From Protea cynaroides (lineage: Eukaryota > Streptophyta > Magnoliopsida > Proteales > Proteaceae): a DNA stretch of 64,000 bases. Within the stretch, counting starts at the first letter, position 1. Each line of letters starts with the position of its first letter. Of the stretch, positions 41,918-51,696 are shown piece after piece. The notes beneath the pieces are model-generated. The model worked only from the letters and a program-made list of their open reading frames with translations, was not told the origin of the DNA and made no database searches. The stretch is from NCBI GenBank assembly GCA_028583415.1, contig CM053270.1:2246001-2310000 (forward strand), given 5' to 3'. The position numbers were made by a program, and so were the translations under genes.

Positions 41918-42118
41918 CTTTCGATATATATACGTTTTGTTTCTTTTACTCATTGTATATAACTGGTTATCCCTTTAATAGATGCATTATTCTCTTTTTA
42001 ATTTGGTTTCAACCATCACTTGTGCTTACAGTGTGTTTGTATTAAAGCTTTTAATTTATCCTATCTCAGTTCACAATGGTCTTGAATGCGTGTAAGTTCG
42101 GCGGGCAAAGCCTGAGAA

Positions 42119-42130
42119 TCTCTGATACCA
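42119..42130 (-). other. Element C primer binding site (tRNA-iMet)
   Basis: The minus strand reads TGGTATCAGAGA, three bases inside the LTR end. The last base differs from the usual C. Confidence 0.88.
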
Positions 42131-42133
42131 AGT

Positions 42134-44445
42134 TGTCACACCCCAATTCCACACTGTTCAAAATGGTGTGATGAACCGCTAAATAACCAACGGTTCAACC
42201 AGGATCTCTAATAGACCATCCCCGCATTATCCAAACTTTACACACATCTACAATCATAATCAGAGTAAATACACAATAGCAAAAATCTTATAAATAAATG
42301 AACTGAGAACTAAGATGATACCATTAATTAAATAGTAAATTATTATGTGTTTAACTGAGACATAAATATTTAAGCACCAAATACATGTCTTATAAATCCA
42401 ATAAAGAAACCTATAAAAATATCTAGTCAAATACACACGAGTTGCACTCGCAAGAGGAGTCGTGTGTATCATCTTCAGCTCCAGCGTCCATGGCTGTTAT
42501 ATTCCTGTATGTAGACGCGTTCATATAATCTTCGACTGTGTAACCTGCATCATCAACTAAAAATATTCGACGTCGAGGGGTGAGCACACAACACGGCTCA
42601 GTGAGTAGCCAAAACAATGCAACAATACATATGTATGCAAAAAGTCAATTTATATCTTTGGTCCGGTTTATATTTTGCAATGTGCAATAGAAAGGTTGGG
42701 TGGTCAAAGGTTAACGTTTATTGACACCGTCTCTATACACAGGGTGTGGAAGCCCGCCCGAAGGTTAACGTTTATCGTCGTCCCCATCCACCCTACCATA
42801 ACATTATACAACAAAGGTTAACGTTTATTGCTATATAATGCTATACCAACACGTAAGCCCCTGTTAGTGAGGGCTTGCAAACTAGGCTCGCTACTAACCA
42901 ATCCTAATGCCAAACAGTGTATCCAAGGCCTCACCCCAGCATCCCTCAGAATGCCCATAGAGATAGAGCTAAGGCCCCCAGTAGAGTCAGAGACTACAAG
43001 GACCGAGACCACCTCCCTTGATACTCTACGACATAATAGTTCTGCTAAGGTAATGGCGATACGACGATGTCAATGCCCAAGACATGAGTTAGAGATAGAG
43101 CTAAAGTGCTGAGACCCGCCAAAGATTAACGTTTATTGACGTTCTCATCACACCTCCCCTGATACTCGCTCGCATCAAGTACATCAACCACACACATACA
43201 AGCACATGCCTATTCCTATCATCATCATCATCATCATGTTATAAACCATAAAGTAAATATGCATGAACAAGTAATAGAAATATTGGATGGCATGTTGTAT
43301 GCACATTACAAACATATTCGCATAGAATCAAGCATAGCATAAGACTCAAGAAAATGAAAACAGTTTATTATTAACCAATTTAGTTTGGAGTTAAGGTTCC
43401 TCACCTTAGCTTGCTAAAAGATACTTTTCCAAGCTTTATAATCACCGTTATAACGTTATTATATTGCTAGCAAACCTAACCAAGTCGATAGAATTTAATT
43501 AGAATTAATTCAGAATTTAAAACCATTCTGTCAACTGAGGGTCGATGCTAGGGTCGATGCTAGGGTCGATGGGTCTATCGACCCTCCCTCCATTCTGAAC
43601 TTCCCGAATGCTGAGGGTCGATGGTCAGAAACACCTAGGGTCGGATGGTCTATTGACCCTCGGTGCGACCCTCGATGCACTCTGGTCCAATTTTCACTTT
43701 TAAATCCATTCTTCGTGTTTGGGATCTATGGCTTGCTTCCTACATTCATTCAACAGTCATTCCATGGTCTAGAACCATGTATAATCCATCTAAATAGTTT
43801 CCGTGCATCCTCCTATGGTTTTCCATGAAAACCTAACCATGGATGGATGGTTTGGGTTTCTCTGAGATCACATTCTCATCGATAACTACCCTAAGGTCTG
43901 TAGAAACTCATAGAATTAGTATCCATACCTGAGAAGATTACTTTTCTCTAGAATTTCTTCTCCTTATTGCTAAGTCTTCCTCCTTGTCTCCTTTCTTCCT
44001 CTTTTCCTTCTTCTCTCTTTCTCTCAATTCAATTAGGGTTGTGAAAGGAGTGAAAGTGGCTTAGGAACGTCCTTTAAATAGACTAAGAACATCCTAAATA
44101 AGTCCCATTGAGATTTGGAAAGAATCCCACTCAAAAATTAGGAAATTTTCTAATTTCTATATTCGTCAAAAATCGAGGGTCGATGGGAGGGTCGATGATC
44201 CCGTCGACCCTAGGGTCTTAAGCTGGCCGACCCTCCCTTCAAATCTGAGGGTCTGACATTCTGTTTTGGGAGGTCCGACCCTACTTGGCTGGGTATGCGA
44301 CCCTCCCCTAAAATTAAGTGTTTTTGGGTCGATTTTATACCTGGGATCTCGATCTCCATCACGCCCTTGGTCCACTTGACTCGACCATGATGGGTAAATC
44401 TGGTTCAAGGTGGTAAGACCGGGTTAGTTTGACACGAGTCTTACA
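42134..44445 (-). repeat. Element C 5' LTR
   Basis: 2312 bp, a direct copy of 32550-34855 with scattered substitutions. TATA-like TATTTAAAG (RC of 44073-44080), donor at 43928, GGGTCG clusters (43535-43675, 44170-44330). Confidence 0.93.
42423..42524 (-). CDS. Conserved small LTR ORF, element C 5' LTR
   Basis: 33 codons, MNASTYRNITAM to SCECNSCVFD; second copy of 32839-32940 with one amino-acid difference. Confidence 0.4.
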   Translation of the reverse strand: MNASTYRNITAMDAGAEDDTHDSSCECNSCVFD

Positions 44446-44566
44446 CAACTGCCCAGGCCCCTCAAAACACATTTCCCATCCTCCACAACTCCCTCTCCTG
44501 CTCGACAACTCTTCTCCTCAAAACCCTCACCAACCGTTGCCACCCCTGGTTTTTGCATTTTTTTCC

Positions 44567-44573
44567 TATAAAA
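44567..44573 (+). promoter_or_regulatory. TATA box of E 5' LTR
   Basis: CCTATAAAAACC after a pyrimidine-rich tract. Conserved in the 3' LTR as CCTATAAAAAGC (51968-51975). Confidence 0.65.
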
Positions 44574-44595
44574 ACCCCCCAGACCACCAAACCAG

Positions 44596-45240
44596 AAAAG
44601 AGAGGGGAGAGGGAGGAGGTTTGCCGAGAGAAGCCAGGAAAGAAAAAAAAGAAAGGAAAGAAAAGGAGAGAAGGGAGAAGAAAGAAGAGAAGGGAGAAGA
44701 AAGAGAGAGAGGCAGAGAGAAGGGGAAGAAAGCAGCGGCAGCAGAGCCGCTGCCGTCGAAGAGAAAGAAGGAGCAGCTCTACTGCTGCTCCAAAGGAAAA
44801 AAATAAAAAAAGGGAGAGGGAGGAGGTTGGCCGAGAGAAGCCAGGAAAGAGAAGGAGAGAAGGGAGAAGAAAGAAGAAATGGGAGAAGAAAGAGAGAGGC
44901 AGAGAGAAGGGGAAGAAAACAGCGGCAGCAGAGCCGTCGCCGTCGAAGAGGAAGAAGGAGCAGCTCTGCTGCTGCTCCAAAGAAAAAAAAAAAAAAAAAG
45001 GAAGCAGAAGGAGAAGAAGGCAGCGGCACTGCCGCCACTGCCGTGGAGGAAAAAGGGAACAGCAGCTCTGCTGCTGGTCCATGGAGTGAAAAAAAAAAAA
45101 AAAGAGACAGAAGAGGAAGAAGAAGAAAGCAGCGGCACTGCCACCGCTGCCTTGGAAGAAGGAGGAGCAGCAGTGAGCAGCATCACTACTGCTAGTCCAA
45201 AAAAAAAAGAAAAGAAGTAGAAAAAAGAAGAAGATTTGAA
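44596..45240 (+). repeat. Purine-rich low-complexity tract with GCAGCAG/CTGCTGC blocks
   Basis: Long GAGA/GAAGAA purine runs alternate with several copies of AGCAGCTCTGCTGCTGCTCC-like blocks and poly-A runs. Both strands are open over hundreds of bases purely from composition (poly-Lys/Glu/Arg on plus, poly-Phe/Leu/Ser on minus). I do not call these genes. The counterpart is at 51995-52635. Confidence 0.75.
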
Positions 45241-45764
45241 GGAGCAGCCATCGCTGACAAACCTTCGATCATCTCGCGACGTCATACGACGGCCATCGTC
45301 GACGCCTCGAACCAGGTTAGTTACTCTTCTTCTTCTCGGTTTATATGTAACCAGCGTGCACTATTTTGTTTCATTTGTTTTATTCTTGATTTCTTGCATG
45401 TTTCTTGATTGGTATATGCATATTGTGTACATTTTTGTATTTAATCTTTGATACCATGTATATTATTTTAATCAGATCTGGTCCATTGATGTTAAATTCA
45501 ATCTTGATCATGATTAATTTGATTTTGGTTAAATCTGATCCCATTGATTGTTGAATGATTATGATTAAATCTGATCCCATTGATCCCATCATCACATGTT
45601 TCACATCACAATCACATGATCCCATTACCCCATGATTCACATCACAACCACATGATTCACATCACAACCACTTGATCCCATCATCTCTTAACACCATTGA
45701 TCAGTCATCACAACCATTCCAGCCATGTGTTTTAATGTCATAGATCTGATTTATTTAATGGAAA

Positions 45765-45985
45765 ATTGGTCCGACCATGTGATGGGAATTTTATGAAATT
45801 GGTCCGACCATATGATGGGAATTTTAAAGTGATTGGTCCGACCATATAATGGGAATTTTGATGTGATTGGTCCAACCATATAATGGGAATTTTAATGTGG
45901 TTGGTCCGACCATATGATTGGAATTTTAATGTGGGTGATCCAACCACATGATCCGAATTTTTATGAGAATTGATCATGACCATAT
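45765..45985 (+). repeat. 33-bp minisatellite in E LTR
   Basis: About seven units around TTGGTCCGACCATATGATGG, decaying toward the right. The counterpart in the 3' LTR is 53160-53380. Confidence 0.8.
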
Positions 45986-46019
45986 AATTGAAATTTTCAT
46001 GAGTTGATCATAGCCATTG

Positions 46020-46710
46020 TTCTGAAATTTCGATGTGATTTTAATTAATTCAAACCATTGGATTATCTTTGGAAGTGATGTTAATCAATTTAAATGGTTG
46101 GATTGTGATCTTGACAATCTGAACCGTTAGATGGTCTTTGGAAGTGTTGTTAATCAATCTGAGCAGTCAGATTATCATGATGAGCAATCTGGACCATTAG
46201 ATTATCTTTGGGAATGATTTAAATGAATCTGAATGGTTGGATTATGATCTTAAGCGATTTGGACCGTTGGATTGTCATCGTAAGTGATTTTGGTGAATCT
46301 AAACCGTTAAATCTTGATCATGGGTGTTTTAAATGAATTTGAATCGTTAGATTTGACATCATGAGTGATTTAAATGATCTGAAACATTAGATTATCATTT
46401 TGAATTATCTTAACCATCGGATCTTGATCATGAGTGTTTCTGAACTGTTGGATCTTGATCATGAGTATTTTTGATGAATCTGAAGGTTGGATTATGATCT
46501 TGAGTGATTTGAACCGTTGGATTGTCATCATGGGAATTTTGAGTGATATAAACTGTTGAATCTGAATCATAATTGATTTAGACGAATCTGAGCCACTGAT
46601 TTCTTAGTCTGATCATGATTATATCTTGATGTGAGATCTGAGCCATTGATCTTGGTTGTTTGGATGAATCTAAGTGTTGATCATGATTATCAATGTTTTG
46701 AAGAGATCTA
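46020..46710 (+). repeat. Degenerate ~50-bp repeats around 'GAACCGTTGGATTGTC'
   Basis: Many imperfect copies of TGAATCTGAACCGTTGGATT followed by ATGATCTTGAGTGATTT. The counterpart is at 53415-54090, where one or two units are missing, showing repeat-number change since insertion. Confidence 0.65.
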
Positions 46711-47494
46711 ACCATTAGATTGAGGATCTGGTATTGTCTACATTGATTCATGCATTTGCCATGTTTGGAATTCTTACAATGCTAGCTTTGTGCACATTGC
46801 CATGCTGATCTATTGTCGTATGTTATGCTTGAATGATGTTTATGTCGGCAAGAACTTACTTTTCACTACACCCTAGTCGAACTGCCGTGCATGTACACTG
46901 ATAGAAGACATTCTTAGGTGTGGGGACGTGCATGTAGGCACCCACATTCATGGGATGGGTAATAATGAAAAAAATGATAAAAGTCTTAATCAAGAAGCAT
47001 GAGCCTAGCCCAACAATTCCAAAACCAGGGTTGTAAGTTACAAGGGTAGTTTAGGACGATCCCTACCCCTTAGATCATTTCCCCTAGGATGCAGAATCTA
47101 GATAGGTATGATATGAATCCAACCTTGATCATCTAGGATCATCTTTTGGTCTGGCTGGATCGCTCATATTCTGACCCAAGCAGGTCATCCAAAATCTCTT
47201 TTCGAACTACGCGGATCCTGATTCTCACGTCAATACCCTGAGATACGTAGGTAGTTTGGGAAGGAGACTCAAATACGGATTCATACTCCAATCTTGTAAA
47301 ATCACTCCATATCCTTGTCTCCTTGTTTGGCGAGACTCTATTCCTGTGTCGTGTTTGTGAGTATGCATCTCTTTGCTTAGCGAGGTTCTACTTACAAGTA
47401 CGCGTCCCATTGCTTGGCGGGACTACCTCTTTGCTTGGCGAGGTTCATTTGTTCCAAAGTTGTGCTTGTAAGTACGAATCTCCTTGCTTGGCGA

Positions 47495-48145
47495 TAAGGG
47501 TGTCAAAAATGGGCCCGGCCCGGTAGCACGGACCGAGCCAGCCCGATATAACCCGAACCCAACCCGGACCGAACCTTAATGGACATGTTTCGGTCTCGGC
47601 TTGTAAAACCCGACACCGTTTCAGCCCAAACCGAAACCAGACCGGACCAGCCCGTTAAGAAGCCCGAACTAGCCCGAACTAATAATACCTAACTAGTGGT
47701 CCATTCGAGCCCAATTTCTTAATTTTAATGGTTTTAAATTTTGATGGATTATATTACACTGATAGTTCACTTCTTGATCGAACAAATTATATGAATCTAA
47801 AGTTGAAAAGAGTATGTTAATTGTTACAATTTACTGAATTACATGCATATAGAATGAATGATGCTAATTTTATAGATAGAAATAATAAAATATGTTATAT
47901 ATCTTACATATAAAATAGGCCCGATAAGCTTGACAAGCCCGGTCCGGACCGAACCAGCCCGAAATCACCTCAATAAGCCCAACTCGATAACAAACCCACA
48001 ACGGACCAGCCCGATAGTTATTGTGTCCAGCGCAGCCCAACCCAGCCCGAACTCTTAATGGACATGTTTTGGGTTGAGCTTACAAAACCCGACACCGATT
48101 TAGCCTGGACCGAAACCGGCCCGGACCGGCCCATTGACACCCTTA
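47495..48145 (+). mobile_element. 651-bp hAT-type MITE in E 5' LTR
   Basis: The termini are TAAGGGTGTCAA and its exact inverse TTGACACCCTTA. They are flanked by an 8-bp duplication CTTGGCGA (47487-47494 and 48146-48153). The 3' LTR has the empty site (CTTGCTTGGCGAGG near 54850), proving insertion after E. GC-rich ends with CCGGCCCGG words enclose an AT-rich core (47720-47915). There is no transposase ORF. An 8-bp duplication with these termini fits the hAT superfamily. Confidence 0.9.
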
Positions 48146-48389
48146 CTTGGCGAGGTTCTACTTACGGGTACACATTATTAGCTCCTTCAGGTTATCCATA
48201 TCTATCATCAACTACACATCTATCCAAAATCCATCTCGTCTCGAACTACGCGGATCTTGATTCTCAGGTCAATACCCTGAGATACGTAGGAAGTTTCGGA
48301 AAGAAACCCAAATACGGACCCATACTCCAATCTTGTAAAATCATTCCATATCCTAGTCTCCTTGCTTGGCGAGACTCTATTCCTGTGTC

Positions 48390-49062
48390 ATACTTGTGAG
48401 CACGCACCATCCTTGCCTTGCGAGGCTCTATCTTGAAGTCGTACTTACGAGTACGCACCCTTAGCCTTGCGAGGCTCAATCCCGAAGTCGTGCTTGCGAG
48501 CACGCACCCCCCTTAGCCTTGCGAGGCTCAATCCTGAAGACGTACTTGCGAGTACGCACCCTTAGCCTTGCGAGGCTCAATCCCGAAGTCATGCTTGCGA
48601 GTACGCACCCTTAGCCTTGCGAGGCTCTATCTTGAAGTCGTGCTTGTGAGTACGCACCTTAGTCTTGCGAGACTATCTTACACTCTACTCCCTGAGAGCC
48701 ACACCCTACTCCCTGAGAGTACAACCTTACTCCCTGAGAGTACAAACATCACTCCCTGAGAGTACAAACATTACTCCCTGAGAGTATACACATACCTTAC
48801 TCCCTGAGAGTACAAATCCAACTCCCTGAGAGCCATACCTTACTCCCTGAGAGTACAACCTTACTCCCTGAGAGCACAAACATCACTCCCTGAGAGCACA
48901 AACATTACTCCTTGAGAGTATACACATACCTTACTCCCTGAGAGTACAAATTCAACTCCCTGAGAGTCATACCATACTCCCTGAGAGTACAAACCCTATT
49001 CCCTGAGAGTACAAACCCTACTCCCTGAGAGTACAACCCTACTCCCTGAGAGTACAACCCAA
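48390..49062 (+). repeat. Two adjacent minisatellites in E U5
   Basis: 48390-48670: units of about 50 bp around CCTTAGCCTTGCGAGGCTC and GTACTTGCGAGTACGCACC. 48671-49062: about nineteen units of 19-24 bp around ACTCCCTGAGAGTACAAAC. The GAGGCTC/GAGTACGC and CTCCCTGAGAG cores are short palindromes. The counterparts are 55090-55435 and 55436-55905, with different copy numbers. Confidence 0.8.
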
Positions 49063-49824
49063 ACGAACTACGTTGTACCTGATTTTCAGGACCTCTGGGA
49101 TACGTAGGCAACTTGAAGGATTCTCCAGGTACGGTACCCCATCTTAGTATCCTTAAGTCCCCCACATCCATATCCATTTCCAAATCCATCTTCACTTCAA
49201 TCCATATTTAGGCTATCTCTAGATTCAATCTCAATCATCATCAAGCATAAACTTCAACTTGAATAAATTGAATCTAAGAAAGTTTAATCATAATCCACAT
49301 CCACAAACTTTAATCACTTCCCGTTTCGAACTACGTTTTTAGACTTGATTTCCAGGATTGGAATACGTAGGCAATTTGAGATGTTTTGGACATCTCAGAT
49401 TCAGTCCATCACCGAACCATCTTTGGTTCGGTTCATTGTATATATTTTGTTTGTTTTCTGACTTCGAGAACATGTTTGGCTGAACTTAAGATAAAAGAAC
49501 TTAGCAACTTGGCATAGGATCCCCCATGAGCCTTAATCATCATCCATTGACCATGAATAGTCAGAACCATAGAGTCTAAGGAAAGAAGAATCATATAGGA
49601 GACCGATTTTTCGGATCGGACAGCTTTGGGTGCCTAACACCTTCCCAAACTATACTTTGAACGCTTACCCGTTCTCTGATAGACCAAAGCCGATATGTTG
49701 GGTCATGAGTCAATAGAAGTCTTATCTCAGGATGAGGCTATATTTTAGGTCCTAGACCTTAATCTAGGTGGCGACTCCAAATCATTCACGTCCATTCGGC
49801 GTGGGTGGACATTTGTCCTCACAG

Positions 49825-49841
49825 TGGCGACTCCACTAGGG
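49825..49841 (+). other. Element E primer binding site
   Basis: TGGCGACTCCACTAGGG, one base after the LTR end CTCACA. I recall this type (TGGCGACTCCACTGGGG) from Ogre elements, primed by tRNA-Arg. Confidence 0.75.
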
Positions 49842-50876
49842 ATTCCACGTTCAGACTCCTGATTCACTTCCCTTACTTTGATTGACTGACATTAGATGCT
49901 AGATCTAGGGCTACTATATTTATGATTGTACATATTGTTTTGGGGGGGTTTGGGTTCAGTCACACATCGTGCTATTAGCCGACCCGGGTCCTCATGCATA
50001 TGGGATCGTCCGCTAGGTGAAAAGCACAACCTTGACACGTACCTTGTAAAAGTCTCGACTGTGGAGAGCCTCTGACGTCTGTTTCTTGGGTCTGCCCAGG
50101 AAGGCGTTATACTTCTCTAGGTCGTTTGACATTTTGCAAAATGGTATATCAAAAGGAATCGAGGGGCCCATGATTCACCGTGTAGACGGGAATAGGTCCA
50201 CTCTTCCTCATCAAGGTAGCCATTGCCGGTCCTAACCCAGAGTGAGCCACATGCGTGTTATTTTTGGTTCATCCCTGAACTGACTATGTAAATTCCAACT
50301 CAATTACGACATCTATGCGTATGGCGTCGAAGTTCTATCCGTTTTGATTCTCGATTTATCAACATGTTTGGATTCACACTTGAGGATTCAATGTGTCGAA
50401 CCTTTCATTATTGATACATCAAGTCTTAAAAACGATCGGAAAATCACTATCATGGCATGGATATTATGATCGAATGGGAGTTTACCAGTTTGTTCAGTCA
50501 TAAACCACCTTTTGCTAACTTATCCCTTATGAAAGTTTAAGGATGAGCATATTCGTTTCAATTTCTTTGTTTTTGATAAACCAGGTGGTCGGGCCTTGTC
50601 ACCCCAATGACCCGTTTTGGGTCAAGAGGCTCAAATCCGATCACATGGTCATTCAAAGCAACTAAATTGGTGCAGATAATGTTTGTTTAAGGGGTTTCAT
50701 AAGAGAGCTAACATTTGTATGGTCGAGTCAGCTCTGTTTGTGCATGTTAATTCCTTTCTGTCCTGTCTCCCTCCCAAGAGTCTTAACATTGTCAGCTTTG
50801 GCCTTTCCCGGTATCTACTCAGGGGTTAACCTAAACCGTAACCATTTCTACTCTGTAGGTCTGGGATTCCATCATT
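49842..50876 (+). other. Element E leader region
   Basis: About 1 kb between the PBS and the gag remnant, with no open frame of note. Ogre elements usually carry an extra ORF upstream of gag. I see no trace of it here. Confidence 0.5.
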
Positions 50877-51680
50877 GTGAAATTGTCTAGAGTGTTTGCA
50901 CCTGAACCTATTGGCCCTACCTTGTCCATACCAGTTGAAGCAATGGGTGACGGACCAAATCAGGTTCCAAGAGCTACAGATGCCAGAATTAAGAGGATAG
51001 TTGACATCATAGAAGTGATGGTTACCGTGATTCAGAACCTACAGATGCAATTGCAAGCCCAAGAGTCAACCATTGAGAGAATAAATTTGGTACACCTACA
51101 AGGATTGAGTACCTCTAAGCAAGTTGTGCCACAGTGTTTCTCAGAACCTGCATTGGAAGACACATAGGAAATTATGTATCAGAAACCATTGGTCATTCAA
51201 AGAGCCCCCATAATCCAAAAGCCAAGAGAGGAGGATGGCCTTTCTGGAGATAGACTGAACAGATCAGAGGAATTACTAAAAGCTACGAAGGTGTGGGATG
51301 ATCAGATAGTCCGCCAAAGAACGTTCCCTTTTAGTGGATTAAGGAATCGGCCAGTGGCACAGGCTGCCAACATTAATGCTAATCCGTCGATCTCAAGGAA
51401 TTAGAGCCACACTCCTGCTCCGCAGAGGTTGGAAAATAGAAGGCAATTTACAGATTTGGGCATGACCAAAAATAGGGTTCTGAAAGTATTGATACAAGCT
51501 GGAAAATTGAAGGTACTCACACCTCATCCTCTACCATGTCCACTTCCACTGAAGTTTCAAATGTATCTATCCTGCAAGTATCAGAATCAACATGGTCACC
51601 ATACTGAAAATTGTAACGCTCTGAGGCATGCTATACAAGACCTGATAGATGCAGGAGAAATTGAGATCCGAGCCAGATAA
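50877..51680 (+). pseudogene. Element E gag remnant (Ogre/Tat type)
   Basis: This is a broken frame in three segments. The first (50877-51167) has a helical region, IQNLQMQLQAQESTIERIN. The next (51174-51404) follows a TAG. The last (51429-51680) ends in a CCHC-like block: CKYQNQHGHHTENC, followed by ALRHAIQDLIDAGEI, the arrangement typical of Ogre/Tat gag zinc knuckles. The main capsid-type domain is missing, and the sequence passes straight into the truncated 3' LTR, so protease, RT, RNase H and integrase are all deleted. Confidence 0.7.
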
Positions 51681-51696
51681 AAATCAATGGCAAATG

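Larger units (their letters stand above)
39669..43928 (-). other. Putative gag leader intron, element C
   Basis: The donor CTCAG|GTATGG in the 5' LTR (intron starts 43928) is about 150 nt after a TATTTAAAG box (RC of 44073-44080). The acceptor GATTTTCAG ends at 39669. The length, 4260 nt, matches B's 4264. The intron would contain the primer site and the entire opposite-strand gene. Inferred. Confidence 0.45.
32550..44445 (-). mobile_element. Element C: Del/Tekay-like Gypsy retrotransposon nested in E, best preserved
   Basis: 11,896 bp, flanked by CAACT (32545-32549 and 44446-44450). Gag-pol is on the minus strand. The LTRs (32550-34855 and 42134-44445) are very similar. It has the same organisation as B and belongs to the same family, with LTR starts TGTAAGACYCGTGTCAAACTAACC-like in both. 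The opposite-strand gene is fully open; gag has one stop and pol has a few stops and one frameshift. Confidence 0.95.
44446..49823 (+). repeat. Element E 5' LTR, piece 3 (TATA box, R and U5)
   Basis: This begins with C's target duplication CAACT and continues the E LTR. A TATA box (TATAAAA, 44567-44573) means transcription would start near 44600, leaving more than 5 kb of R-U5 after it. Features in order: purine-rich tract (44596-45240), 33-bp minisatellite (about 45765-45985), degenerate ~50-bp repeats (46020-46710), MITE 47495-48145, ~50-bp repeats (48390-48670), ~20-bp repeats (48671-49062) and repeated GATACGTAGG words. It ends CCTCACA just before the PBS. No gene is recognised; long open frames through the low-complexity parts are chance. 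Confidence 0.85.

Noticed and set aside
44424..45285. Long open frames on both strands (100-200 codons) through the purine-rich tract, and the same at 51816-52806
   Set aside because: They are poly-Lys/Glu/Arg on one strand and poly-Phe/Leu/Ser on the other, produced by composition. Both LTR copies have them with frameshifting length changes, and there is no conserved start.
48671..49062. Possible CRISPR-like array of short regularly spaced repeats
   Set aside because: Units are direct repeats of 19-24 bp with no unique spacers, within a plant LTR. It is a minisatellite.
48905..49195. Minus-strand open frame through the ACTCCCTGAGAGT repeats
   Set aside because: A frame kept open by a short repeat lacking stops. 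Unit lengths of 19-24 bp break periodicity, and the second LTR gives a different protein.
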